Assembly: GCA_011959805.1 (NCBI GenBank)
Contig: BLMC01000002.1
Location: 1-64,000, forward strand
DNA: 64,000 nt
From: Lachnospiraceae bacterium
GTDB taxonomy: Bacteria > Bacillota > Clostridia > Lachnospirales > Lachnospiraceae
Direction: 5' to 3'
The notes beneath the pieces are model-generated. The model worked only from the letters and a program-made list of their open reading frames with translations, made no database searches and had not been told where the DNA came from. The first letter of the stretch is position 1; each line of letters opens with the position of its first letter. The position numbers and the translations under genes are program-made. This document shows, piece after piece, positions 20,854-31,484 of this stretch.

Positions 20854-21443
20854 TCTTGATTCTCATTTAACAGACTTTTCAGTTTCCGTCTCGCCCTTGT
20901 TAGCCTTGTCCGAACAGTCGATGCTTTCGCCCCTGTAATCTTCCCGATTTCCTCAACAGATAATTCTTCGTAATAAAATAGATGAATCACTACACGATAC
21001 TTGCCAGATAGTTGTTTGACAGTATCAATCAAAACAGAGGCTTTCTCGTCTATCTCGTACGTCAGTTCTCCAATTCTTTCCTCATTTCTTGCTGCAGCTT
21101 TTTCCATATCATCAATTTCCATTGCAACTTTTCGCTGCATCCACGGCGACTTCCAAAAGTTTTTACTACAATTAATTGTCACTCGCAAAAACCAAGCTCT
21201 TTCGTGCTCTGCACTTTCAAATACTGGGGCTTTCTGCATGTAGCGCAAAAAAACTTCTTGATAGATATCATCTGCATCAGCGCGAGTTTTGACAAGAGCA
21301 TACGCCAACCTGTAAACCATTGTCGAATTTCTCCATATCACCGCTTCGTATGAAAAATAAGAAATTTCTGATTTCAGGTTTTTTGATTCTAAACTTTGTA
21401 ATTTCAAATTTTCTTCTCCAAATCCTGTGTTTATCGATTCCAT
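20832..21443 (-). CDS. ECF-type sigma-70 family factor
   Basis: Sigma-70 region 2 (YRLAYALVKTRADADDIYQEVFLRYMQ) and region 4 (YEELSVEEIGKITGAKASTVRTRLTRARRKLK). Confidence 0.9.
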   Translation of the reverse strand: MESINTGFGEENLKLQSLESKNLKSEISYFSYEAVIWRNSTMVYRLAYALVKTRADADDIYQEVFLRYMQKAPVFESAEHERAWFLRVTINCSKNFWKSPWMQRKVAMEIDDMEKAAARNEERIGELTYEIDEKASVLIDTVKQLSGKYRVVIHLFYYEELSVEEIGKITGAKASTVRTRLTRARRKLKSLLNENQEWIKERI

Positions 21444-21619
21444 TTTGTACCTCCTTCTTTAGGAATACAACACAGAATCCAAAAAAGCTACACACTTTTT
21501 CATTTCCTAAAAATATTTATTATAATTAAAATCATTGTTGTGTCAAAAAATATCATATTATCACAAAATGATTTTGTATAACTTACTGCCTGTAAAAAAT
21601 CCAAAAGCTTAATTGTCCA

Positions 21620-21790
21620 GAATACCACCAGTATTCTTGTTGCAACGTGCAAATCCACTCTGCTTACATAAAACCAATTCCCACGTCTGCAATCCTACCA
21701 AAGACTTATCCTGGTTGGAGATTGTACACCCACTCAGACAAAATTATCGTTTGTCATCACTGATAGAAATAGATGTTTTCTCCATCTGAA
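21620..21790. repeat. Dispersed intergenic element, copy A
   Basis: Shares ordered blocks with 40411-40595 and 49191-49370 (AATCCTxCCA, CTTATC, CACTGATA). Confidence 0.75.
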
Positions 21791-21906
21791 ATCAATATTT
21801 CACAATCTGATTAATATAACTCTTGAAAAAAATATCACTTTCTTGTATGATAAATTTATATAGTAACTTGCTCTTTTCAGGAAAATCATAGATAGTATTA
21901 TTTTTT

Positions 21907-21996
21907 GGAGACGTACCGAAGTGGCCATAACGGGACTGACTCGAAATCAGTTTATCGGTATTTACTGATACGAGGGTTCAAATCCCTCCGTCTCCG
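21907..21996 (+). tRNA. tRNA-Ser (anticodon CGA)
   Basis: GGAGACG/CGTCTCC acceptor, long variable arm, GGTTCAAATCC T arm, CTCGAAA anticodon loop. Confidence 0.95.
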
Positions 21997-22392
21997 TTTT
22001 TTATTTCTTTTTGCATAGCCTTTTAATTTGATATTATATTTTTTTAACACAAGGCGAAAAATATCGACAATAGCTATGGATTCTAACTGTATTGTAAAGT
22101 GTTTATCCATATTCTTCTTTTGCTTTGCCTTTTCTAATCCCAAAAAAGACGCTTGTCACCAAATTCCGTTGTCCTAAAACATCTCTTTAGAATACCATTT
22201 GATTTTTCAATCAATTCAGAAAATTTTACTCTTCATTACAGTTACCCTTTAAAATATAGGAGCAAAAAAAGAACCTGTTTCCAAGCCCTATATTTTTTCT
22301 ATTCTGAATATCTCGCAAAAATATGCTATTCCTCCATTATAATCCGCCATAATCTTCTTCCCGTTTTTCATTTAAAAAAGCGATAGATTTTT

Positions 22393-23109
22393 CTATCGCC
22401 TAAAGCTATTATTAACAGACCCGCGAAGTCCATTTCTCCAAATATGAAATCCATTTACTTTTTTATGCAAGTAATCTGCTCTTATAAATGATATTAGTAC
22501 AATTGTCAAAAAAAATATCAAATCATATCCAAATGTATTCTTTGTTATTATAATAAATATTATATTTAGAAATCCTGCAAAGAGATAAGCAACTCCAGAA
22601 ATAAAAGACGCTCTCCAATTTCCATACTCAAAAACAGAAAACAATCCGCCTAAAGCAAGAAACGCCATCTCTACAATTTGTAATACTGGAAATTTTATAT
22701 TATCTGCTTTCCACATGGTTATCAATGCTAAAATTCCCATAATAAAAACAAACATTCCTACATATTTTGTAAGCCAAAAACCATTCGTCCCTAACGGTAT
22801 TTTATTTTTATCCCATAAAAGTACATTTGTTTTACTTGCCAAGTCTTTTGCGGATCGTGTAAACGTATTATTAGTCATTACAACAGCAACGTTGCAATTA
22901 TAATACCTTGCTCCTGCAAAGGCTTCCTGCACCGCATGGTTTCCAACAGGGGAAGCATAGTGCTTGCATTGTATCCCATATTTTTTTCCTCCACTGTATG
23001 CAATAACGTCGATTCCTTGATCACCGCTACTTTTTGTAACTGTTACATTATAAAAACCTTTACTTTTTAGTCTTTTTGCGCATTGACGTTCATACTGATA
23101 TCCGTTCAT
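22393..23109 (-). CDS. Mrr-like restriction endonuclease domain fused to TM helices
   Basis: YERQCAKRLKSKGFYNVTVTKSSGDQGIDVIAYSGGKKYGIQCKHY (D...QxK nuclease core) followed by TM helices. Confidence 0.85.
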   Translation of the reverse strand: MNGYQYERQCAKRLKSKGFYNVTVTKSSGDQGIDVIAYSGGKKYGIQCKHYASPVGNHAVQEAFAGARYYNCNVAVVMTNNTFTRSAKDLASKTNVLLWDKNKIPLGTNGFWLTKYVGMFVFIMGILALITMWKADNIKFPVLQIVEMAFLALGGLFSVFEYGNWRASFISGVAYLFAGFLNIIFIIITKNTFGYDLIFFLTIVLISFIRADYLHKKVNGFHIWRNGLRGSVNNSFRR

Positions 23110-23500
23110 CCCTTTTTCCTCCTAAAGTACATTTTTAATATTTTATCACAAATTATGATAAAATGAAACATTTTAGAACAAAAAGAGGGTGAAATTCCCA
23201 CCCTCTGATCATATTTGTCAACGTTATCTGTTCATAATTGGCACATTTATAAAATCCTCTATAATTCAATGCCGAACTGTGTAGCTACTTTTTTGAAATT
23301 CTCTGCAATCTTGTATAATACAAAATTCTGATGATGGGTTATTAAATACGATAGGAATTGTAAAATGTCCAAATAGAGCAAAAAAGTTTGCAACAAAATT
23401 TTTATTCCATTACACTATTTATAAGTTTACAAAAGAGCGCATCAAAAGCGAGGAAAAATAAGCAGCCAAAAGGTATACTTATATTAAAGGAGGCACACAA

Positions 23501-24382
23501 ATGGAATGGTTGAAAAAATTAAGCGCAGCCATAAACTACATAGAAAATAATTTAGACAGCGATATATCGTATGATGAAGCTGCGAAAATCGCCGGCTGTT
23601 CAACCTTTTACTTTCAACGGATTTTCTCTTATGTGACGGGTATTTCGCTGTCAGAATATATCCGGCGCAGAAGAATGACACAGGCTGCGTTCGAATTGCA
23701 GAGGACAGGTGCGAAAGTGATTGATATTGCCTTAAAATATGGTTATACTTCTCCCACTTCATTTAATCGGGCATTTCAGAGCGTTCATAATATCACACCT
23801 GCCGCCGCACGCAATATAGGGAACACATTCCATGCTTATCCAGCAATTCGCTTTTCAGTTCATGTTACAGGAGAAAATGCTATGGCATATCACATTACAC
23901 AAAAACCTCCTATGCGTATGGTAGGTGTCCGCATTTTGCTGACGGAAAACATGGAAGAAAATTATAGAATGATTCCAGAATTTTGGAAATCTGTTTTGAG
24001 CAGCAATTTATTTTCTGAAATATGCAGTCTATCAAATCAATTTCCGAAAGGAATATTAGGAGTTAGCGTTTATGAAAATCCCAAAAGAATATTTTACTAT
24101 ATTGCAGCAGCCACAAACAAACCAGCCCCGTCTGGTATGTTTGAATTTGAAATCCCATCTGCTATATGGGCTGTCTTTGAAAACAAAGGTTATTTTAAAG
24201 AGAATGTGCAAAGCATTTTTAGAAGATTTTATACGGAGTGGCTACCATTTTCGGGATATGAATATGCAAAACTTCCAGATGTAGAAGTATATCCTATCAG
24301 TAAAGAGACTCTGGTAAGTGGTCATTCTGAAGTGTGGATTGCTATAACGAAGGACAAGGAGGACAAAACATGTATCATTTAA
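23501..24382 (+). CDS. AraC-family regulator with GyrI-like effector domain
   Basis: Double HTH (SYDEAAKIAGCSTFYFQRIFSYVTGISLSEYIRRRR) and C-terminal effector-binding-like region. Confidence 0.9.
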   Translation: MEWLKKLSAAINYIENNLDSDISYDEAAKIAGCSTFYFQRIFSYVTGISLSEYIRRRRMTQAAFELQRTGAKVIDIALKYGYTSPTSFNRAFQSVHNITPAAARNIGNTFHAYPAIRFSVHVTGENAMAYHITQKPPMRMVGVRILLTENMEENYRMIPEFWKSVLSSNLFSEICSLSNQFPKGILGVSVYENPKRIFYYIAAATNKPAPSGMFEFEIPSAIWAVFENKGYFKENVQSIFRRFYTEWLPFSGYEYAKLPDVEVYPISKETLVSGHSEVWIAITKDKEDKTCII

Positions 24383-25413
24383 GATTGAAAGGCGACCATT
24401 ATCAAATGGGTGTAAAGAGAGGGAAAATTTTTCAAAAAAGCAATCTTTCCTTTCCTCTGCATCTTGATAATTTTCAGCTTGAGCATGGAAGAAAAAGCGA
24501 ACAGATATTGAAAAAAATTTTCCCCGAAGTATGTGAAGAAATAAAAGGGGTCAGCGATACAATTGGTGCCGACTATTTATCCTTTGTATCATGGATGTTA
24601 TGTATGGGTTGCTGCCTGTATAATCTGGAAGATAATATTCCCATAGAAATTAGAGGGTGTACAGCTTTTGCCTATTCTAAAGACAACAGCGTCATTTATG
24701 GCAGAAACAATGATTTGCCGCCATATTTGAAAAATGGCAGTAACAGTGAAATCTATTCTCCATTGAATGGAAACAGATTTAATATAACGACTTCTTCTTT
24801 TATTAATGGGGAAGAAGGTTTAAATGAACATGGATTGGTAGTTGCTATGACTTTTGTTATGACCAGTCTGGAAAAGATACAAGCAGGTTTTAATTCATGT
24901 TTTATCGTAAGGTACCTCCTTGAAAAAGCGTACAACGTAGAAAATGCACTGTTCTTGCTAATGAAGTTGCCAATAGCATCTAACTGTAATATCCTTATTG
25001 CAGATAAGAACGGAGAAATGATAGTTATTGAATGTACTCCTTATGAAAAAAGGCTCCGTAAAGCTGTAAGTGTGGACAACAATAAAATTGTATGTACTGT
25101 TAATAGTTTTACATCCAATGAAATGAAACCGCACGACGCAGCTAAGGGGAATGATTATCATTCTGCAAAGCGATATTATACTGTTATACAAAACTTCAGC
25201 ACTCACATAAAAGGAAATCTGATTGAAGCAACCGAACAGCTTCTAAAAGGCAATTACGGATTCATTTGTCAATATGATAACCTTGATTTTGAAACAGTAT
25301 GGAGTTCTGTATTTGATTTGAAAAATCTGATGATATATCGCGCAGAAGGCGACCCGAGAAAAAAGAAATTTGTCGTGGACAGCAGGTTACATGATATTGT
25401 GCAAAGAAAATAG
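24370..25413 (+). CDS. C45-like (acyltransferase/choloylglycine hydrolase-like) protein
   Basis: GCTAFAYSKDNSVIYGRNNDLPPYL...GLNEHGLVVAMTFV Ntn-hydrolase pattern; ATG at 24370 after AGGAGGAC, overlapping the AraC gene. Confidence 0.75.
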   Translation: MYHLRLKGDHYQMGVKRGKIFQKSNLSFPLHLDNFQLEHGRKSEQILKKIFPEVCEEIKGVSDTIGADYLSFVSWMLCMGCCLYNLEDNIPIEIRGCTAFAYSKDNSVIYGRNNDLPPYLKNGSNSEIYSPLNGNRFNITTSSFINGEEGLNEHGLVVAMTFVMTSLEKIQAGFNSCFIVRYLLEKAYNVENALFLLMKLPIASNCNILIADKNGEMIVIECTPYEKRLRKAVSVDNNKIVCTVNSFTSNEMKPHDAAKGNDYHSAKRYYTVIQNFSTHIKGNLIEATEQLLKGNYGFICQYDNLDFETVWSSVFDLKNLMIYRAEGDPRKKKFVVDSRLHDIVQRK

Positions 25414-25568
25414 AATTTTAGAAAAATCTCATTGAATAATATGCTCTGTCTACAAAAATCAAATATGTAATAAATTAAGGTAGAACATAATTTTCATAGT
25501 CTCCTATTGATGTCAAACAAATAAAAATAAGGAATCCGAAGGTTATAAAAGCTTCCGAATTCGTTATT

Positions 25569-27023
25569 TTATGCACCGAGTACGGATAAATCCGAACCCT
25601 CAACTTCCTCCAGTGTGATAGTCTTAGAACCGTCCTTATAGTTGAAAGTAAGGATTATCTTGTCCTCATAAAGATACACCGCATTTACAAAACTGTCAAT
25701 CAGTCTTTGCCGCTGTTCCCGCTTTGTCACATCAAATTTGCGGAATCGGTAAATGAAAAATGCTATCTGTTCTCTTGTAAGCAGGGGCTTGTGCATTTCC
25801 TCCTGCAAAATGCTGATTTCAAGCTGGCTTTTGGTTTCCTCCAACTCGTCCAGTCTTTGCTTGGTGGACGGAGTAAAAATCCCTGCTTGAATGGCGTTGA
25901 GCATATTGTTAATACCTTTTTCCGTTTCTGCAAGCTGCTTTTTCAAAAGGGGCAGATCGGTGCTTTCTTTCTTCTGCAACTCCATCAGCGTATCAATCAG
26001 CCGTTCCATGACTTCATCATTCATAATTGCTTTCATGGTATAGTTGACAACCAAATCTTCAATCCAGTCTTTCTTGACAGTTTTCTTGTCGCAGAGCTTC
26101 TTTTTCTTAGTATTCACACAGCGATAATAACGGTGTACTTTCATTGTATGGCTTGTGCCGCTTTCTCCCACCATAAAGGAGCCGCATTTCCCACAGTACA
26201 GCTTCGTTGTCAAAAGGTAATCGTCCTCGGCTTTGTGACGGGCGGGAGCATTTTTGTTCTTCGCCAGCCGTTCCTGTACCCGTTCAAATAATTCTTTCGG
26301 GATAATCGCCGGAATACCGCCCTCTTTGACTACATCACGATAACTGTACTCGTCCATATAGCGGCGGTTTTTCAACAGATGGTTCATAATATTCAGCGTG
26401 ATTTTCCCGCCACGAATGGAACGCATACCCCGACTGTTCAATAGATTAACAAGCTCCTGCATGGTCGCCCCCTCGCTGTACTTTGTAAACATTTCCAGTA
26501 CCACCGGGGCAGTCTTGGGGTCGATTTGATAATACTGCTGTTGGTCAATATAATATCCCATTGGAACAGTACCGCCGTTGTATTTACATTTCAGCGCATT
26601 GTCGGTCAGTCCCCGGATAACCTTTTCAGAGAGCTCCGCAGAATAGTATTCCGCATACCCCTCCAACATGGCTTCCAGAATAATTCCCTTACTGCCCTCG
26701 GAGATATTTTCCCTTGCAGAAATGACTTTCACGCCGTTCTTTTTCAAAAGGTTTTTATATCGTGCGCTGTCGTAACGGTTCCGGGCAAAGCGGTCTAATT
26801 TCCACACAAGAACAACATCAAATAAGCCCTTTGCGCTGTCTTTAATCATGTGTTGAAATTCGGGGCGGTTATCTGTTTTTGCTGACAATGCCCTGTCAAT
26901 ATAAGTCCCTAAAATAGTAATATCATTGCGCTCTGCATACTCCTTACATTCCCGTAACTGTCCCTCAATACTTTCTTCCCGTTGGTTATCAGAAGAATAA
27001 CGGGCGTAAATCACACCTTTCAT
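25569..27023 (-). CDS. Large serine recombinase
   Basis: YARYSSDNQREESIEGQLRECKEYA resolvase domain, recombinase domain, zinc ribbon CGKCGSFM...YYRCVNTKKKKLC, coiled coil. Confidence 0.95.
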   Translation of the reverse strand: MKGVIYARYSSDNQREESIEGQLRECKEYAERNDITILGTYIDRALSAKTDNRPEFQHMIKDSAKGLFDVVLVWKLDRFARNRYDSARYKNLLKKNGVKVISARENISEGSKGIILEAMLEGYAEYYSAELSEKVIRGLTDNALKCKYNGGTVPMGYYIDQQQYYQIDPKTAPVVLEMFTKYSEGATMQELVNLLNSRGMRSIRGGKITLNIMNHLLKNRRYMDEYSYRDVVKEGGIPAIIPKELFERVQERLAKNKNAPARHKAEDDYLLTTKLYCGKCGSFMVGESGTSHTMKVHRYYRCVNTKKKKLCDKKTVKKDWIEDLVVNYTMKAIMNDEVMERLIDTLMELQKKESTDLPLLKKQLAETEKGINNMLNAIQAGIFTPSTKQRLDELEETKSQLEISILQEEMHKPLLTREQIAFFIYRFRKFDVTKREQRQRLIDSFVNAVYLYEDKIILTFNYKDGSKTITLEEVEGSDLSVLGA

Positions 27024-27376
27024 TTTCTTTCCACCTCCATCATTTCAAGAAGCGTCTGTTTTAATTTTTCATTTAACGGAGATTGCGGGTCAAAACACAT
27101 TTCAATAAACTGTTTCATTTCCTCACTCCCTGATACAATCTTCGGACGGTGTTCATATAGCTTACCTTGCGGATTGTCTGTCCGGGCAAGCAGGTAATCC
27201 AATGATACATCAAAATAATCCGCATACCTTACAAGCGTTTCCAAAGAGGGAGCCGACTGCCCCTGCTCATAACGATTGATACTGGACTGCTTCACTCCCA
27301 AAAGTTCCGCCATCTTTACCTGCGACAGCTTCACACTTTCCCGCAATCTCCGCAGGCGTTCTCCTAATTCTTTCAT
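27020..27376 (-). CDS. XRE-family HTH regulator
   Basis: MKELGERLRRLRESVKLSQVKMAELLGVKQSSINRYEQGQSAPSLETLVRYADYFDVSLDYLL. Confidence 0.9.
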   Translation of the reverse strand: MKELGERLRRLRESVKLSQVKMAELLGVKQSSINRYEQGQSAPSLETLVRYADYFDVSLDYLLARTDNPQGKLYEHRPKIVSGSEEMKQFIEMCFDPQSPLNEKLKQTLLEMMEVERK

Positions 27377-27560
27377 GGGCTGTAACCTCCTTGTTTCCTC
27401 TATGCTTAGTATATCACTTTTACGGTTTCTTTTCAACCCGTATTAAGCATATTTTTAAGAAACATATTCGCAAATCGAATAGAGAAAACAGGGAAGCTAT
27501 AACAAAATAAGCGGTCAATCCGACTGTGGTTTTACAGCAGATTGTGACCGCTTATTTTTC

Positions 27561-27725
27561 ATTTTGGAGGAAGTGCGGCTACACACTTCCTCCAAAATAG
27601 GGTTTCCAAAGGGTACCCCTTTGGCACACGACTTTGCTTGCAAAGTGTAGTGTGTTATACACTCTGTCGGCGTTGCTGCTTCAAATGCCGTTGCCGCCGG
27701 GAAGGGCAAGGGCATTTGAAGCAGC
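27561..27725. repeat. Cluster of strong palindromes in the mobile element
   Basis: ATTTTGGAGGAAGTG/CACTTCCTCCAAAAT; CCAAAGGG/CCCTTTGG; ACTTTGC/GCAAAGT; GCTGCTTCAAATGCC/GGCATTTGAAGCAGC. Confidence 0.8.
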
Positions 27726-28054
27726 AGGAAAACAGGGTTGTCATTGCGTGGCGTGAAGCCGCAAAGCACAGGACTGGTTTCGTCAGCAGACAGGGCGTAT
27801 ATGAAAGCCCCGTCCCTAGTCCCATGCCGGACTATGGAACAAAATCTCCCATACAGATAGCCACACTCATGAAAAACTGGGCGGGACTGTCAACGGCGGC
27901 GCATTATGCGCCGTTCATCTTGTCGTTGACTGGCTCGGCTGTCTTTGCTATCTCTCCGATGAACGATAATTTATGCACATCTTATTCGATAGGGAGATTG
28001 TGTCTTTTATTATGATAGTTTGTTTAAATAATTTTCATCTCCACAACCTCTAAA

Positions 28055-29470
28055 CTATTTCATGGCGTTGATATTGGTTTGCCAACTGTAATCTGCTTCA
28101 TTGATATACCCACTGAAATGATAAGCCGGTCTAAAAAATCCTTTTGTATCATAGGTATAGCTCAAAACGCAATCCTGTATGACGATTTTATCTCCCTTTT
28201 CAAAAGGCGGGTACTGTTCAAAATTACCGTCCATAAGCTCTGCATAAGCAGCTTCTTCCGAAACGATCTCCACATTTTTTATATGCTCGTTTGGGATTAT
28301 GAAATAGTGAAACATGGAAATAGTGCCGTCGGTATCATACTCTACCATGATACTGCCAGAGAAAAAATCCTCCTGCGGGTCGATTTCTTCAGAAGCAGGT
28401 GCGTCCCATCGCAGGGTGGAGTGATTCTGTACGGTAAAAACAGAACCCTCCGGTAGTAAATTATATTCATTCAACCATGCTTCCAATTCTGCTTTCCTTG
28501 CAGATACTTCCTGCTCGGTTAAGGCTTTCTTTTCCTCTGCCCATGTAGTGTAAGACCATTCGCCGCTGTCTGTAAAAACTGTCAACTGCGCATCCGATGA
28601 GCTGTCCTCAAAAATTTTATTTTTTCCGTCGCTGCGGTTAAAAGATTTGAACTCGATTCCCAACAGCTTTTCAAAAGCCTGCGATATTGTTTTGCTGTAC
28701 TGCTTATCATTTGCCCTTGGATTTTTGTAAACACCGGCTTGTTCCGCCTGAGCCGATAAGGCAGCTTCATTCTCCACAGAAATCATAGACATATTCTGTT
28801 TTTCCGCCGGAATAATCGGCAGATTGCCGTATTCTTGATTTAGATATACAAGGATTGCACAGCAGATACCGACGCCGTAGAGAAGCGGCAGCGCCGACAT
28901 TTTCATAAACGGCTTCCACTTCCATTTTTTCTCCCGGAAGCAGGAAAGAAAGAACATGATGACAAAATACCCAAAGAGACTTCCTGTAAAGTTGTGGAGC
29001 AAATCGTCCAGCTCAAAAATCCCATGTCCGGTCACAAGCTGCAATACCTCAATAAAGAAAGTAACTAAAAAAGAAACCAGACAGACAAAGGAAAATCGTT
29101 CTCCACGCTTTGCTAAAAACGGCAGAAGAAATCCCAGCGGCGCAAACATCAGCATATTGAAGATAATAAGCTGCAATTCGGTATAAGACCATTCGTGCCA
29201 TGCGTTTGCATAACTGCTGAACAGGGAAAGGTTGATGGAACCGCCGAAGTTTGCCCCTCTGCTAAAGGTGGTCAGTCCCAAAACAAGCAGCAGCCAACCG
29301 GACAGAAGAATTAGGGAAATCCACTGCCCGATTCTTAATTTTTTTGTTCCATGAAATACCTTTTTGTAAATCAGAAACCCTGCTGCATACAGCGGAATGA
29401 GGATTGCAATCCCTCCTAAAGCCAGCAGCGAATATTTGAAAATTGTTGCTAAAATTACGAATATATCCAT
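28055..29470 (-). CDS. VanZ-like membrane protein with extra C-terminal domain
   Basis: VanZ pattern (NMLMFAPLGFLLPFL...FFIEVLQLVTGHGIFELDDLLHNFTGSLFGY) then a soluble domain of about 270 aa. Confidence 0.8.
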   Translation of the reverse strand: MDIFVILATIFKYSLLALGGIAILIPLYAAGFLIYKKVFHGTKKLRIGQWISLILLSGWLLLVLGLTTFSRGANFGGSINLSLFSSYANAWHEWSYTELQLIIFNMLMFAPLGFLLPFLAKRGERFSFVCLVSFLVTFFIEVLQLVTGHGIFELDDLLHNFTGSLFGYFVIMFFLSCFREKKWKWKPFMKMSALPLLYGVGICCAILVYLNQEYGNLPIIPAEKQNMSMISVENEAALSAQAEQAGVYKNPRANDKQYSKTISQAFEKLLGIEFKSFNRSDGKNKIFEDSSSDAQLTVFTDSGEWSYTTWAEEKKALTEQEVSARKAELEAWLNEYNLLPEGSVFTVQNHSTLRWDAPASEEIDPQEDFFSGSIMVEYDTDGTISMFHYFIIPNEHIKNVEIVSEEAAYAELMDGNFEQYPPFEKGDKIVIQDCVLSYTYDTKGFFRPAYHFSGYINEADYSWQTNINAMK

Positions 29471-29492
29471 AAAAACTCCTTTTAAACTTATG

Positions 29493-30293
29493 TTATTTTG
29501 ACTGTTCCATCATCTTTTTTGCAAGTATTTGAAATTGCTTGGTTGTTTCCCCGTCCATTGGAAGAAGCTGCCCAATCTGTCCGGCAATCACAGCCGTTAC
29601 ATCGTCCATTGTCACCGGCTCCTGCTGTTGCTCTGCCAGCGTGTCCCTCATGGTTTGAAGCATTGTTGCCGTGGCGACTTCTCCCGGCTGTTCTCCGCTG
29701 TCCATATCTTTTTTAATATCCCGCAGGATAGCAAAAAATACATTCTTGATTTTTTCAATCTCCGCTTCATGTTCCCCCATTTTCTGTGCGTTCAGAAGCT
29801 GCAAATCCTGTCTTGCTTCTGCCCGATGTTCCAGGTGTTCTTTCATCAGATCGGACCGGGAAGCCGTTGCCAGTTCAATCAGCTGGTTTCGTGCCATGAT
29901 ACCTTTTGCCGCTGTGTCCTGAAAATAAATCCGTATCAAATCCATCAGTTTCGGGAAATTCCTGTGTTCCAACAGGCGGTTGAGGATTTGCACATCGACT
30001 GTACCTGTCACAAGCCCTCTCACAGCTCCCTCGGACAAGCCCAATTCTGAAATATCATAGCTTTTACGGACACTCAAAGTAGACAAACCCAGTATGTAGT
30101 TCGTTGATACCTTAAATTCCTTTGCCACGCCTATGAGAATATCGCTGCTGACCGTCTTTGTTTCACCGCTGACAATGCGGCTCAACTGGGAAGCAGATAC
30201 GCCTATTTTCTCTGCAAGCTGCTTTTGGGAAATATGATTGCCATTGCACAAATCGGAAATTCGCTATCCGGGTGTTCCGGGTAAAGCCATACA
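29493..30293 (-). CDS. XRE-family regulator, probable 5' frameshift
   Basis: ISQKQLAEKIGVSASQLSRIVSGETKTVSSDILIGVAKEFKVSTNYILG. RBS and ATG (MYGFTRNTRI) lie upstream in another frame, with an in-frame TAG just before RISDL. Confidence 0.65.
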
Positions 30294-30549
30294 TAGCACC
30301 TCCTTTGCCTGCTTTCATTATACAGAAAAATTGCAGAAATGCAATTCCAAAATTGAATATTGCCCTAAAATGCAATTCTCGCAAAATTCCGGGAATTGCA
30401 TTTTTTTCGTGTAGACTTATCTTAGTTCATCGATGAGCTGCACCTTGAAAAATGAATGACCATCCGAAAAGGAATACCTCTCCCGGAGAAGTGCACTGGT
30501 CAACAAAAATTGGACACTTAAATTGTATTTTTTCGCATACAATCCGCAA

Positions 30550-31484
30550 TTACTGTACGGTTGCATATGTTTCCCTGTACTGTCTGGGTGTCAGATATCC
30601 CAGTGTGTATGCTGGCCGTTCCTCGTTGAAAAATTTTATATATGCCTCCATCTCTTCCGGAACGTTTTCGCCCTGCAGATGAAAGTCTGTAAACAGTTCT
30701 GACTTTATCCATCCATTGATTGACTCCATTGCTGCATTGTCTGTCGGTGTTCCGGCGCGTGACATGGAATATATGATGCCGCAGGGGCCAAGTAGATCAT
30801 TGTAGTTTTTTGACGCGTACACCGAACCCTGGTCTGAATGCAGAATCATTTGGTATTCTGGATGCTGTTTTTTCAGCTCTATCAGGTCATTTAGCCCGCT
30901 TATATATGTCATCCTGTCTCCACGTTTTGCTGACAGCGAATGGCTGAGTATTTCATTGTTCCATAAATCCATGTACAGAGTCAGTTCATAATAAATGCCT
31001 TTTACACGGAATGCTGTCATGTCGCTTACAATACACTGCATCGGCCCGTCAATGTCAATCCCGGCAAGTATCAGGTTCGGATATACTTTACGCGGTTCAC
31101 CAGGCTTTTTGTACCGGTAATGCTTCGACCTGCTTTTGATTCCAGCCAGTTTACAGCACTTGTGCGCATACAGATCTGAAACAGAAAGGCCTGTATCGAG
31201 TTTTATCTTTGCATTCAGCCACCGGTAGCCGTGCGATGGATATTTTATGTGGTATTCCCGGAAAAGAGTGGTATTGTCTGCAAGCGCTTTTTTTTCGGTG
31301 CTGGAGCTGCAAGGCGTTTTTTCCAGTAATAGAAACTGCTTCTTTGCATTCCCATTGTTTCACATAACATCTGAACCGGAAATTCGCCGGACAGCTCCAG
31401 AATTATTTCATATTCCAGTTGTCGAAGATTGTGACTGTCCTGTCCGCACCAACTCCTTTCACTTCGTATCCTTTTTTTAACCAC
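30550..31484 (-). pseudogene. IS3 OrfB (rve integrase), split by a frame change at poly-A
   Basis: N-part QLEYEIILELSGEFPVQMLCETMGMQRSSFYYWKKRLAAPAPKK and C-part ALADNTTLFREYHIKYPSHGYRWLNAKIK...GPMQCIVSDMTAF...MDLWNNEIL are in different frames, joined at A8. Confidence 0.75.

Noticed and set aside
25707-26291. 194-aa plus-strand ORF
   Set aside because: Antisense to the large serine recombinase.
27638-28015. 125-aa plus-strand ORF in the mobile element
   Set aside because: Runs through strong palindromes and has no recognisable domain; coding status unsupported.
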